A stretch of 64,000 bases of DNA from positions 52,513 to 116,512 of the forward strand of contig JBJEPS010000078.1 of the NCBI GenBank assembly GCA_051881355.1, written 5' to 3'. Position 1 is the stretch's first letter. Every line of letters begins with the position of its first letter. The notes beneath the pieces were generated by a model that saw only the letters and a program-made list of their open reading frames with translations, did no database searches and was not told where the DNA came from. The stretch is from Fimenecus sp051881355. GTDB taxonomy: Bacteria; Bacillota; Clostridia; Oscillospirales; Acutalibacteraceae. Of this stretch, positions 43,008 to 51,719 are shown piece by piece. The position numbers and the translations under genes were made by a program.

Positions 43008-45086
43008 ATGCCGAGAAAGGTATCTCTTGAAAAAACAAGAAATATTGGTATTATGGCGCACATCGACGCCGGTAAAACGACGACCACTGAGCGTATTTTG
43101 TTTTACACGGGTGTAAACCATAAAATCGGTGAAACCCACGACGGCGATGCCACCATGGACTGGATGGCGCAGGAGCAGGAGAGAGGTATCACCATCACCT
43201 CCGCTGCGACCACCTGTTTCTGGAAAGAGCACCGTATCAATATCATCGACACGCCCGGCCACGTTGACTTCACCGTTGAAGTGCAGCGTTCGCTTCGTGT
43301 TTTGGACGGTTCCGTTACCGTTCTTTGCGCAAAGGGCGGTGTTGAGCCGCAGTCTGAGACCGTTTGGCGTCAGGCTGACGAATACCATGTTCCGCGTATG
43401 ATTTATGTCAATAAAATGGACATTATGGGCGCGGACTTCTACCGCGTACTGGATATGGTCAATGAGCGTTTCCAGTGCAATCCCGTTCCGATTCAGCTGC
43501 CCATCGGCTGTGAGGACACCTTTAAGGGCATTGTGGACTTGGTCGAAATGGACGCTGAAATCTATTATGACGACCTTGGCAAAGATGTCCGCCGTGAGCC
43601 TATCCCCGACGACATGAAAGAGCTGGCACAGAAATATCGTGAACAGCTTATCGAGCATGTTGCCGAGCAGGATGAAGAGCTGATGGAAAAATACTTCAAC
43701 GGCGAAGAACTCACCGTCGAAGAAATTAAACGTACCATTCGCAAATCGACGATTGAGAACACCATGGTGCCGATTACCTGCGGTACTTCTTACCGCAACA
43801 AGGGCGTGCAGCCGCTTCTCGACGCGATTGTCGATTATATGCCCGCCCCCACCGATGTTGAGGCGATTAAGGGCGTGAACCCCGATACTGATGAAGAAGA
43901 AGTCCGTCATTCTTCGGACGAAGAGCCGTTCTCTGCGCTCGCATTCAAGATTGCAACCGACCCCTACGTCGGTAAAATCTGCTTCTTCCGTGTGTATTCG
44001 GGTACGGTTGAAGCCGGCGCGAGTGTTTATAACTCCGTGAAGGACAACCGTGAAAGAATGGGTCGTATTTTGCAAATGCACGCAAATCACCGCGAAGACA
44101 TCGAAGTCTGCTATTCGGGCGATATTGCGGCGGCAGTTGGTTTGAAAAACACCACCACGGGTGATACCCTCTGCGACGAGAAACACCCCATTATCTTGGA
44201 GTCGATGAACTTCCCCGAGCCGGTTATTCGCGTTGCAATTGAGCCGAAAACCAAGGCGGGCCAAGAGAAAATGGGTATCGGTTTGCAAAAGCTTGCCGAA
44301 GAGGACCCGACCTTTAAGTGCTATACCGATGAAGAAACCGGTCAAACCATTATCGCAGGTATGGGCGAACTCCACCTCGAAATCATCGTCGACCGTTTGC
44401 TTCGTGAATTCAAGGTTGAAGCCAATGTCGGTAAGCCGCAGGTTGCTTACCGCGAAACCATCCGCAAGCCCGCGTCTTCCGATACGAAGTACGCGCGTCA
44501 GTCCGGTGGTAAAGGTCAGTACGGTCATGTTAAGATTAACATTGAGCCGAACCCCGATAAGGGCTATGAATTCATCAACAATGTTGTCGGCGGCGCTATC
44601 CCGAAGGAATACATCGGACCGGTTGACGCAGGTATCCAAGGTGCGATGCAGTCCGGCGTATTGGCAGGCTATTCCATGGTCGATGTCAAGGTTACGCTGT
44701 ATGACGGTTCTTATCACGAGGTTGACTCCTCTGAAATGGCGTTTAAGATTGCCGGTTCTATGGCATTCAAGGATGCTGCCAGAAAAGCAGACCCCGTGCT
44801 GTTAGAGCCGATTATGAAGGTTGTTGTTATCGTTCCCGAAGAGTATATGGGTGACGTTATCGGCGACCTGAACTCCCGCCGCGGCGAAATCCAGGGCTTT
44901 GAGGACAGAACCGGCGTGAAACAGATTAACGCGCATGTGCCGCTGTCCGAAATGTTCGGTTACGCTACTGACTTGCGCTCAAAGAGCCAAGGACGCGGGC
45001 AGTATGTCATGGAACCCGACGGCTATAAAGAGGTTCCGAAGTCTATCGCAGAGAAAATTATTTCCGAGCGTACAAAGAAAGACTAA
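43008..45086 (+). CDS. fusA: Elongation factor G
   Basis: A 692-residue translocase GTPase. G-motifs are AHIDAGKTTTTERIL (P-loop), RGITITSAATT, DTPGHVDFT and NKMD; domain IV has SGGKGQYGHVKI and domain V DLNSRRGEIQGFE. ATG 43008 follows TTTGGAGG; an upstream TTG at 42996 lies within the binding site. It stands in the usual place after rpsG, and a separate promoter for tuf follows. The minus strand over it has a long open frame that is only a shadow. Confidence 0.98.
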   Translation: MPRKVSLEKTRNIGIMAHIDAGKTTTTERILFYTGVNHKIGETHDGDATMDWMAQEQERGITITSAATTCFWKEHRINIIDTPGHVDFTVEVQRSLRVLDGSVTVLCAKGGVEPQSETVWRQADEYHVPRMIYVNKMDIMGADFYRVLDMVNERFQCNPVPIQLPIGCEDTFKGIVDLVEMDAEIYYDDLGKDVRREPIPDDMKELAQKYREQLIEHVAEQDEELMEKYFNGEELTVEEIKRTIRKSTIENTMVPITCGTSYRNKGVQPLLDAIVDYMPAPTDVEAIKGVNPDTDEEEVRHSSDEEPFSALAFKIATDPYVGKICFFRVYSGTVEAGASVYNSVKDNRERMGRILQMHANHREDIEVCYSGDIAAAVGLKNTTTGDTLCDEKHPIILESMNFPEPVIRVAIEPKTKAGQEKMGIGLQKLAEEDPTFKCYTDEETGQTIIAGMGELHLEIIVDRLLREFKVEANVGKPQVAYRETIRKPASSDTKYARQSGGKGQYGHVKINIEPNPDKGYEFINNVVGGAIPKEYIGPVDAGIQGAMQSGVLAGYSMVDVKVTLYDGSYHEVDSSEMAFKIAGSMAFKDAARKADPVLLEPIMKVVVIVPEEYMGDVIGDLNSRRGEIQGFEDRTGVKQINAHVPLSEMFGYATDLRSKSQGRGQYVMEPDGYKEVPKSIAEKIISERTKKD

Positions 45087-45100
45087 TTTCAGAAAAAGGC

Positions 45101-45129
45101 TTGAAATTTTGTCCGTTTATTGGTAAAAT
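45101..45129 (+). promoter_or_regulatory. tuf promoter
   Basis: TTGAAA (45101-45106) and TAAAAT (45124-45129), 17 bases apart, follow fusA directly. This gives tuf its own start, as expected for the most abundant protein of the set. Confidence 0.75.
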
Positions 45130-45183
45130 ACAAGCACATAGCATTTTGTAAAATATTTGCGCTAAATAAAGGAGGAAATTCCA

Positions 45184-46386
45184 ATGGCAAAGGAAAAATT
45201 TAACCGTAGCAAACCGCACGTTAACATTGGTACCATCGGCCACGTTGACCATGGTAAAACCACGTTGACCGCTGCAATCACCAAGACGCTCGCTATGAAG
45301 GGCTATGCAAAGTTCGAAGCATATGACATGATCGACAAGGCTCCCGAAGAGAGAGAGCGCGGCATCACCATCAACACCGCACACGTTGAGTATGAGACCG
45401 ATTCTCGTCACTATGCACACGTTGACTGCCCCGGCCATGCGGACTATATCAAAAACATGATTACCGGTGCTGCACAGATGGACGGCGCTATCCTTGTTAT
45501 CGCTGCAACTGACGGCCCGATGGCACAGACCAAAGAGCACTTGTTGCTTGCTCGCCAGGTTGGTGTTCCCTACATCATCGTTTTCCTGAACAAAGCTGAC
45601 CAGGTTGACGATCCGGAACTCCTTGAACTTGTTGAAATGGAAGTTCGTGAAACCCTTTCCGAGTACGGCTTCCCGGGCGATGACACCCCGATTATCGTCG
45701 GTTCCGCACTTAAAGCACTTGAGTACAGCGGCAACGATATGGACGCGCCCGAGATCAAACCGATTTGGGAACTGATGGATGCTGTTGACAGCTATATCCC
45801 GACGCCCGACCGTAAAGCTGACCTTCCTTTCCTGATGCCCATCGAAGACGTTATGACCATCTCCGGCCGTGGTACTGTTGTTACCGGTCGTGTGGAGCGT
45901 GGTCAGCTCAAGACCGGCGAGGAAGTTGAAATCGTTGGTTTGTCCGATGAGAAGAAAAAGACCGTTGTTACCGGTATCGAAATGTTCAGAAAGACTTTGG
46001 ACTATGCAGAAGCAGGCGACAACATCGGTGCACTTCTCCGCGGTATTCAGAGAACCGAAGTGGAACGCGGTCAGGTTCTTTCCAAACCCGGTTCCATTCA
46101 TCCCTACACCAAGTTCAAAGGTCAGGTTTATGTCCTGAATAAAGATGAAGGCGGTCGTCATACGCCGTTCTTCAACAACTATCGTCCGCAGTTCTATTTC
46201 AGAACCACCGACGTAACCGGCATCATCGCCCTTCCCGCAGGCACCGAGATGTGCATGCCCGGCGACAACGTCGAAATGGATGTTGAATTGATTACCCCCA
46301 TCGCTATTGAAGAGGGTCTTCGCTTCGCTATCCGTGAAGGCGGCCGTACCGTTGGTTCAGGCGTTGTTGTTGCGGTTTCTGACTAA
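45184..46386 (+). CDS. tuf: Elongation factor Tu
   Basis: A 400-residue EF-Tu that brings aminoacyl-tRNA to the ribosome. G-motifs are GHVDHGKTTLTAAI, RGITINTAHVEYET, DCPGHADYIKNM and LNKADQVDD; domain II starts VEDVMTISGRGTVVTGRVERG. AAAGGAGG lies 7-8 bases before the ATG. Codon use is strongly biased, as for a highly expressed gene. A strong terminator follows. Confidence 0.98.
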   Translation: MAKEKFNRSKPHVNIGTIGHVDHGKTTLTAAITKTLAMKGYAKFEAYDMIDKAPEERERGITINTAHVEYETDSRHYAHVDCPGHADYIKNMITGAAQMDGAILVIAATDGPMAQTKEHLLLARQVGVPYIIVFLNKADQVDDPELLELVEMEVRETLSEYGFPGDDTPIIVGSALKALEYSGNDMDAPEIKPIWELMDAVDSYIPTPDRKADLPFLMPIEDVMTISGRGTVVTGRVERGQLKTGEEVEIVGLSDEKKKTVVTGIEMFRKTLDYAEAGDNIGALLRGIQRTEVERGQVLSKPGSIHPYTKFKGQVYVLNKDEGGRHTPFFNNYRPQFYFRTTDVTGIIALPAGTEMCMPGDNVEMDVELITPIAIEEGLRFAIREGGRTVGSGVVVAVSD

Positions 46387-46416
46387 TCACAACCCTGTCT
46401 GATTGACAAAACAGTT

Positions 46417-46453
46417 CCCCCGAATTTCGAGTCATCGAAGTTCGGGGGTTTTT
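46417..46453 (+). terminator. tuf terminator
   Basis: CCCCCGAATTTCGA and TCGAAGTTCGGGGG form a long stem followed by TTTTT, 30 bases after the tuf stop. Confidence 0.88.
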
Positions 46454-46478
46454 CGGGCTTTATTCTTACAAGACAGTC

Positions 46479-46514
46479 AAAAAGAGCGAATTTTTGTCAA
46501 TTCGCTCTTTTTTC
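46479..46514. terminator. Second terminator, mainly for the minus-strand ABC genes
   Basis: AAAAAGAGCGAATT and AATTCGCTCTTTTTT are inverted around TTTGTC. It ends 14 bases before the stop of the convergent ABC gene and works in either direction. Confidence 0.85.
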
Positions 46515-46527
46515 TATGCCTTTCAGC

Positions 46528-48258
46528 TTATTCCGCCTTTGCAAACTGGCTGTTATATAAATCAAAATAAAATCCGCGCTGTGCGAGCAACTCTTTGTGT
46601 GTGCCTTGCTCCACAATCTGCCCGTCACGCATCACCAAAATGATGTCGGCGTTTTGTATGGTCGAAAGGCGGTGCGCCACAATAAAACTCGTGCGTCCCT
46701 GCATCAACTCGGCAAACGCCTTTTGAATACGGATTTCCGTACGCGTGTCAATGTTGCTGGTCGCTTCATCTAAAATGAGCATCGGCGGCTTTTTGAGCAT
46801 TACGCGCGCAATGGCGAGCAACTGCCGTTGCCCTTCGGAAATATTGTCACCGTTTTCAGAAAGCACTGTGTCATAGCCGTTTGGCAGACGCTTGATAAAG
46901 CTGTGCGCGTGCGCCGCTTTTGCCGCCTCGATAATATCTTCATCGCTTGCATTCGGCGCACCGTAAGCAATGTTTTCCCGCACTGTGCCGCGGAATAGCC
47001 AAGTGTCCTGCAACACCATACCGAATGCGCCGCGCAGGCTGTCGCGCGTGACCGCAGCCGCGTTTTGCCCGTCCACTTGAATTTCACCGCTGTTTACATC
47101 ATAAAACCGCATCAAGAGGTTAATCAGCGTGGTTTTGCCGCACCCTGTCGGACCGACAATTGCCACCGTTTGTCCGGGCTTCACCGAAAGAGAGAAATCC
47201 CGAATCAGCGGCTTTTCGGGCGAGTAGGAGAATGAAATATTTTTGAAATCCACTGCACCGTTCTGTACCTGTAAAGCAGGCAGTGTACTGTCATCGGATT
47301 CGTCTTTGGCATCTAAAAGTGCAAATACGCGCGCCGCACCCGAAAGGGCATTTTGAAATTCCGCGACCACGCCCGAAATCTCGTTGAACGGCTTTGTGTA
47401 TTGTGAGCAGTAGGCGAGGAATGAGGTCAGCTCCCCGACGGAGAGACTGCCGCGCACGCAAAGGATTGCGCCGACGGTTGCCACACCTGCATATACTGTC
47501 GCATTGACAAACCGCGTGCAGGGATTGGAAAGCGCCGAGTAAAAATGCGCAATTACGCCCACTTTTTGCATATCCGTGTTCATTTTCTCAAACTTTTCGG
47601 CGTTGTTTTTTTCCATAGAAAACGATTTCACAACGGTTTCGTTTTCAATCATTTCCGAAGCAAATCCCGTAAGTGCCCCGCGCAATTTGGCTTGCTCGCG
47701 GTATTTATCGTGCGTGTGCCGCGCAATAAAGGACGCTACAAAGAACGAAAGCGGCGTTAAGACAACCACAACCAGCGCAATCCAAGGATTTAACATGAAC
47801 ATAAATACCAGCGTGCCGAGAATGGTCACAACACCGGAAAACACCTGTGTAAAGCCCTGTAACAGCCCCGTGCCGACAATATCGATGTCCGTGACCGCAG
47901 TGTTTAAAATATCCCCGTGCGCATTGCGGTCAATGTAGGAAAGCGGCACGCGCCCGAGCTTTTCAAACACATCGTTGCGCAGCTTTTCCACTGTATAATA
48001 CGAGAGCTTGTTGCTGTGGTAGGTCATAATCCACTGGAACAGTGCCGACAGCAAAACAATCCCCGCAAGCGTACCGCCGATTTTGAAAAGCCGCGGAAAA
48101 TCCACCTCGCCCGCCGTGACCATCGTGTCCACGGCTAGCCCGATGAATACGGGCACCAAAAGGGAGAGTACAATGCCCACAAATGCTGACAGCACAGCGG
48201 CGACCAAATTCTTTTTAAACGGTTGAATGTAGGAAAGTAAACGTTTCAAGGTCTGCAT
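46528..48258 (-). CDS. Heterodimeric ABC exporter, subunit with canonical ATP site
   Basis: A 576-residue half-transporter: six membrane helices then an ATPase domain. Walker A GPTGCGKTTL, Walker B with catalytic Glu LILDEATSNID, H-loop FIVAHRLSTI are canonical; its signature is ISEGQ, a departure from LSGGQ. The start MQTLKRLLSY overlaps the stop of the upstream gene as TAATG; the longer frame to 48354 lies inside that gene. Together with the next subunit it forms a multidrug-type exporter. The substrate (drug, lipid or peptide) is not given by the sequence. Confidence 0.92.
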   Translation of the reverse strand: MQTLKRLLSYIQPFKKNLVAAVLSAFVGIVLSLLVPVFIGLAVDTMVTAGEVDFPRLFKIGGTLAGIVLLSALFQWIMTYHSNKLSYYTVEKLRNDVFEKLGRVPLSYIDRNAHGDILNTAVTDIDIVGTGLLQGFTQVFSGVVTILGTLVFMFMLNPWIALVVVVLTPLSFFVASFIARHTHDKYREQAKLRGALTGFASEMIENETVVKSFSMEKNNAEKFEKMNTDMQKVGVIAHFYSALSNPCTRFVNATVYAGVATVGAILCVRGSLSVGELTSFLAYCSQYTKPFNEISGVVAEFQNALSGAARVFALLDAKDESDDSTLPALQVQNGAVDFKNISFSYSPEKPLIRDFSLSVKPGQTVAIVGPTGCGKTTLINLLMRFYDVNSGEIQVDGQNAAAVTRDSLRGAFGMVLQDTWLFRGTVRENIAYGAPNASDEDIIEAAKAAHAHSFIKRLPNGYDTVLSENGDNISEGQRQLLAIARVMLKKPPMLILDEATSNIDTRTEIRIQKAFAELMQGRTSFIVAHRLSTIQNADIILVMRDGQIVEQGTHKELLAQRGFYFDLYNSQFAKAE

Positions 48259-49979
48259 TATGCACCCACCTCGCTTTCCTGCGCTTGCGAACGGCAGATT
48301 TCGCGGTACAATGCATTGTCGCGGTACAGTTGGTCGTGCGTACCCACGCCGCACAGCGCACCGTCATCTAATAACAGAATTTTGTCTGCCGATTTTACAC
48401 TGCTTACCCGTTGTGAAACCCAAATCACGGTTTTGTCTTTGTAGGTTTCCTGCAATGCGCGCCGCAGTTTTAAATCGGTGGCAAAATCGAGGGCGCTCGA
48501 CGCATCGTCAAAAATCAAGATTTCAGGATTGCCGATAAGCGCTCTTGCAATTGTCAGCCGTTGCCGCTGTCCGCCTGAAAAGTTCTTGCCGCCTTCCTCG
48601 ACGAGCGCGTCTAAACCCTCGGGGAGCTGACGTACAAATTCCGATGTCTGCGAAACGCGCAAGGCAGTCGCAATTTCTTCTTTTGTAATGTCGGTTTTGC
48701 CGCACAGCAGATTTTCACGCACCGTACCTTTAAACAGCGCGCCGCCTTGCGGCACAATGTGTACGGTATCTCGAAGTGTACGGTAGGTGTAGTCCTTTAC
48801 ATTCTTGCCAAATACCGAAACCGTGCCGCCGTCTGCATCATACAGCCGCCAAATCAGGTTGCAAAGCGCCGATTTTCCTGCGCCTGTGCCACCGATAATG
48901 CCGACAGTCTGCCCGCGCTCAATCGTAAACGAAATAGCACTTAATACCTTTTCCTCGGCGGTGTTAAAGGAGAAATCCACCTTGTCAAAGCATACGGCGG
49001 TTGCATTTTCGGTATTTACGGTTGCCGTTTCGCCCTCGTACATGGTCGGCTCGGTTTCCAAAACCGCTTTCACGCGGTCTATACTCGCTGCCGCTTTGGT
49101 AAAAATCACAATAACATTGGCAAAAACAATAATAGACAGCAGAATTTGCGTCATATAATTGGTAAAGGCAATGACTTCACCTTGCGAAAGCCGCCCTGTA
49201 TACACATTTTTGCCGCCGAAATACAAAACCGCGACAATGCCTAAGTTCATCACGGCAAAGGTGAGGGGATTTAAAAAGGCGTTGAGGCGTCCCACGCGCA
49301 CCTGTATGCGCGTGAAATCTTCGTTTTCCTCCGAAAAGCGTTTGCGTTCCGCTTTGGTTTTTTGAAATGCGCGAATGACGCGTACGCCCGAAAGATTTTC
49401 GCTGACAACGCGTGCAAGTACATCTAACTTGTTCTGAATTTTTTTGTACAGCGGCAAAGAACGGCTTAAAATGATATACATAATCACGCTGACCAGTGCG
49501 CCTGCAATCAAAAAGATAACGGACATTTTTAAGTCCAGCGCCATCGCCATAATCAGTGAGCCCGCAATCAAAAACGGTGAGCGAAACATCAGGCGAATGA
49601 GCATCGCCACACCGGATTGAATTTGGTTAATGTCATTGGTTAAGCGCGTGACAAGCGTTGCGTTGGAAAATTTTGCACGGTCTGCGGCAGAAAGTGCATG
49701 TATTTTTGCGAATACATCGCGGCGCAAATCCGTACCAACACCCTGCTGTGCAACTGCCGCCGAATATTGACAGATAATCGCGAACAAAAGCCCCACCGCG
49801 CCGAGCGCAAACATCAGCGCACCCATTTTGAGAATGTAATCGGTGTCACCGTTTTTTACGCCGACATCGATAATTTTTGACATCACAATGGGCACAAACA
49901 GCTCCAAAATCGCCTCAGCCAGTTTAAAGGCAGGTCCCATGATAAATTGCAGTTTGTATTTTTGAAAGTACTTTTTCAT
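48258..49979 (-). CDS. Heterodimeric ABC exporter, subunit with degenerate ATP site
   Basis: A 573-residue half-transporter translated first. Walker A is GGTGAGKSAL, signature FSGGQ, but Walker B ends LIFDDASSALD with Asp in place of the catalytic Glu, and the H-loop position is Gln (VSQRVSSV). These are exactly the changes known for the degenerate-site subunit of heterodimeric exporters such as TM287/288 and BmrCD, while its partner keeps the active Glu and His. The pair is translationally coupled. GGAGAACTGTAA precedes the start. Confidence 0.93.
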   Translation of the reverse strand: MKKYFQKYKLQFIMGPAFKLAEAILELFVPIVMSKIIDVGVKNGDTDYILKMGALMFALGAVGLLFAIICQYSAAVAQQGVGTDLRRDVFAKIHALSAADRAKFSNATLVTRLTNDINQIQSGVAMLIRLMFRSPFLIAGSLIMAMALDLKMSVIFLIAGALVSVIMYIILSRSLPLYKKIQNKLDVLARVVSENLSGVRVIRAFQKTKAERKRFSEENEDFTRIQVRVGRLNAFLNPLTFAVMNLGIVAVLYFGGKNVYTGRLSQGEVIAFTNYMTQILLSIIVFANVIVIFTKAAASIDRVKAVLETEPTMYEGETATVNTENATAVCFDKVDFSFNTAEEKVLSAISFTIERGQTVGIIGGTGAGKSALCNLIWRLYDADGGTVSVFGKNVKDYTYRTLRDTVHIVPQGGALFKGTVRENLLCGKTDITKEEIATALRVSQTSEFVRQLPEGLDALVEEGGKNFSGGQRQRLTIARALIGNPEILIFDDASSALDFATDLKLRRALQETYKDKTVIWVSQRVSSVKSADKILLLDDGALCGVGTHDQLYRDNALYREICRSQAQESEVGA

Positions 49980-50011
49980 TTACAGTTCTCCATAGGCGAA
50001 AGAGTATTTAT

Positions 50012-50040
50012 ATAGTATACCATTTTTATATAATTTTCAA
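50012..50040 (-). promoter_or_regulatory. Promoter of the ABC exporter genes
   Basis: On the minus strand TTGAAA and TACTAT are 17 bases apart. The same 16 bases that surround the lacZ -10 element occur here at 50009-50024. Confidence 0.75.
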
Positions 50041-50072
50041 TACAACAGCAAAAAAACAAAGGGGGAGTTGCT

Positions 50073-50429
50073 GTGCGTAAACGCATAAAAATTGCCGCTG
50101 CTGTCATAGCAGCGGTACTTTGCATTTTGGGCGTACTGTATGCGTGCATTAGCTTTGACGTTACTTTGCAAACCACGGGGGCGGGGACGCTGTATACCGA
50201 AAAACAGCGCGTGCATCTGCTTGAAAGTGTGAAAATCCGTATTTTACCAAGCGATGCACCGGTGCCGTCCGTGCTCAAAAGCATTACTGTTAACGGGGAG
50301 GACTATACCAATTCCGTGCATTTGCAAACCTTAAAAATTTGTCGGGTGCATCAGGATATTGTCGTCACAGCCGAATTTGAAAGTGCGGCAGGGAAAGCCG
50401 TGCCTGCCAACGCCCCAACCTTTGTGTAA
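50073..50429 (+). CDS. Small membrane-anchored protein, function unknown
   Basis: A 118-residue protein starting at GTG, 8 bases after AAAGGGGGAG. An N-terminal membrane anchor (residues 5-27: IAAAVIAAVLCILGVLYA) is followed by an outside domain of about 90 residues that looks beta-rich (VTLQTTGAGTLYTEKQRV, ITVNGEDYTNSVHLQTLK). No family is recognised. It is divergent from the ABC exporter and its stop lies 5 bases from the end of the convergent MFS gene. Confidence 0.7.
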   Translation: MRKRIKIAAAVIAAVLCILGVLYACISFDVTLQTTGAGTLYTEKQRVHLLESVKIRILPSDAPVPSVLKSITVNGEDYTNSVHLQTLKICRVHQDIVVTAEFESAAGKAVPANAPTFV

Positions 50430-50434
50430 AGGGA

Positions 50435-51682
50435 TTATCGGATTTTCCCACGGCAGAAGTTTCGCCACAGCGGTGTGCAAACTGCCGAGACCAAAACGGC
50501 AGTCAGTGCCAGAACAATCCATAGCAGGAACAGTGCATTCCAACCGCTGTTGGTTTCCAACAGCTTACCCGCGAGCAGATTTAAGGCACCGCAGCCGATA
50601 TATGCCACAGCGTTTAACAGCCCACCAATGGTGCTCACACGTCCCGTTTGTGCAAAGCGAAGCGGTACTAAGGTTATCAGCATCACGTTGACGGCAAACA
50701 TACAGTTGGTGACCGCCGCCATCGAAACGAGCGACAGTACCATGCTTTTTGTACCGCACAGCCGCAGCGCCAATAAAAAAACCATCGAAATTCCGAAAAA
50801 TACCATCGAGGTGGTAATTTCATTTTGCAGTCGCCGATTGAGCGCTTTGGCAAGATACGCGCCTGTGACATTGACAATCGGCAGCAACATCGTCAAAAGT
50901 AAAGAAAATGAAGTGCCCGAGCCAAAAGTACCCGCAAAAAACGAGGGCACCCATTGGGTCACGCTGTCTTTTAAGGTACCCTGTATGACAATCGGAATCA
51001 TCAACAGCAAAACGCCGCTTTGCAAGGTGAGTTTTGCAATTTGCCGCGCAGGCATCGGCGGCACGGCGTTTTCAGACACCGTTTTCGGGGATTTGGTTTG
51101 AAAACGTCCTTTTGTGGTAACGCCCCAAAGTATGGCTACCCCCAACTCAAACAGACCGCAGGTCAAAAAGACGTAGTGCCACGGCAAAAATGCAAGGGTT
51201 AACAGGCTTAACAGATAACTTAACAGCGTGCCGATGGGTACGGTTGTAGACATATCAATGCCGAATTTTGTACGGGTGGGCGCGTCAAAATTTAACGAGG
51301 CAATTTTTAAAATCGGTGACCAGACCATCGATTGCGCCATACCGTTGATTGCCCACAGGATAAGCAATACCGCGTAGGTGTGCACAAAGAAAATCCCGAC
51401 ATTACAAAGCGCGGAAACGAACAGCCCCCAAAAGACCAATTTGCGTGTGTCCAAGCGCTCGCCGAAAAGTCCGCTGACGAACTGCCCAACGCCGTAGCAG
51501 ATGAAAAACACCGACGAAACCGCCGCGATGCGTGTTTCCGAAAAGACCTCGCCCGCCTGCAATTCCGGAATGACCGCGGAATAGTTTAATCGGCAGACAT
51601 AGGTGGAAAAATAGCCTACCCAGCAAATCAAAAAGGTGAAAAATGTGTTTTTGGACTTGTAACCGTAATACTTTTGTGCCAT
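50435..51682 (-). CDS. MFS transporter, organophosphate:phosphate antiporter-like
   Basis: A 415-residue carrier with 12 membrane segments. The N-terminal GYFSTYVCRLNYSAVIPEL and SSVFFICYGVGQFVSGLFGE, with an Arg in the first helix and DR-type loop (GERLDTRKLVFWG), are reminiscent of GlpT/UhpT-family organophosphate antiporters. The substrate is not proven; glycerol-3-phosphate or hexose-phosphate would fit the family. It is divergent, with a gap of only 37 bases, from a phosphatase-superfamily gene, which hints at linked use of phosphate esters. Confidence 0.82.
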   Translation of the reverse strand: MAQKYYGYKSKNTFFTFLICWVGYFSTYVCRLNYSAVIPELQAGEVFSETRIAAVSSVFFICYGVGQFVSGLFGERLDTRKLVFWGLFVSALCNVGIFFVHTYAVLLILWAINGMAQSMVWSPILKIASLNFDAPTRTKFGIDMSTTVPIGTLLSYLLSLLTLAFLPWHYVFLTCGLFELGVAILWGVTTKGRFQTKSPKTVSENAVPPMPARQIAKLTLQSGVLLLMIPIVIQGTLKDSVTQWVPSFFAGTFGSGTSFSLLLTMLLPIVNVTGAYLAKALNRRLQNEITTSMVFFGISMVFLLALRLCGTKSMVLSLVSMAAVTNCMFAVNVMLITLVPLRFAQTGRVSTIGGLLNAVAYIGCGALNLLAGKLLETNSGWNALFLLWIVLALTAVLVSAVCTPLWRNFCRGKIR

Positions 51683-51719
51683 AATGGAGAAAACCTCTTT
51701 TTAGAAAGGATTTGTTTTT

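Noticed and set aside
42987..44717. Long open frame on the minus strand across fusA (576 residues).
   Set aside because: It mirrors the codon structure of a highly biased gene, has no ribosome binding site and resembles no family.
45058..46161. Long open frame on the minus strand across tuf (367 residues).
   Set aside because: Same antisense effect of strong codon bias; no start signal and no recognisable domain.
48258..48354. Extended N-terminus for the second ABC subunit.
   Set aside because: The extra residues are out-of-frame reading of the preceding ABC gene; MQTLKRLLSY is the natural start at the TAATG overlap.
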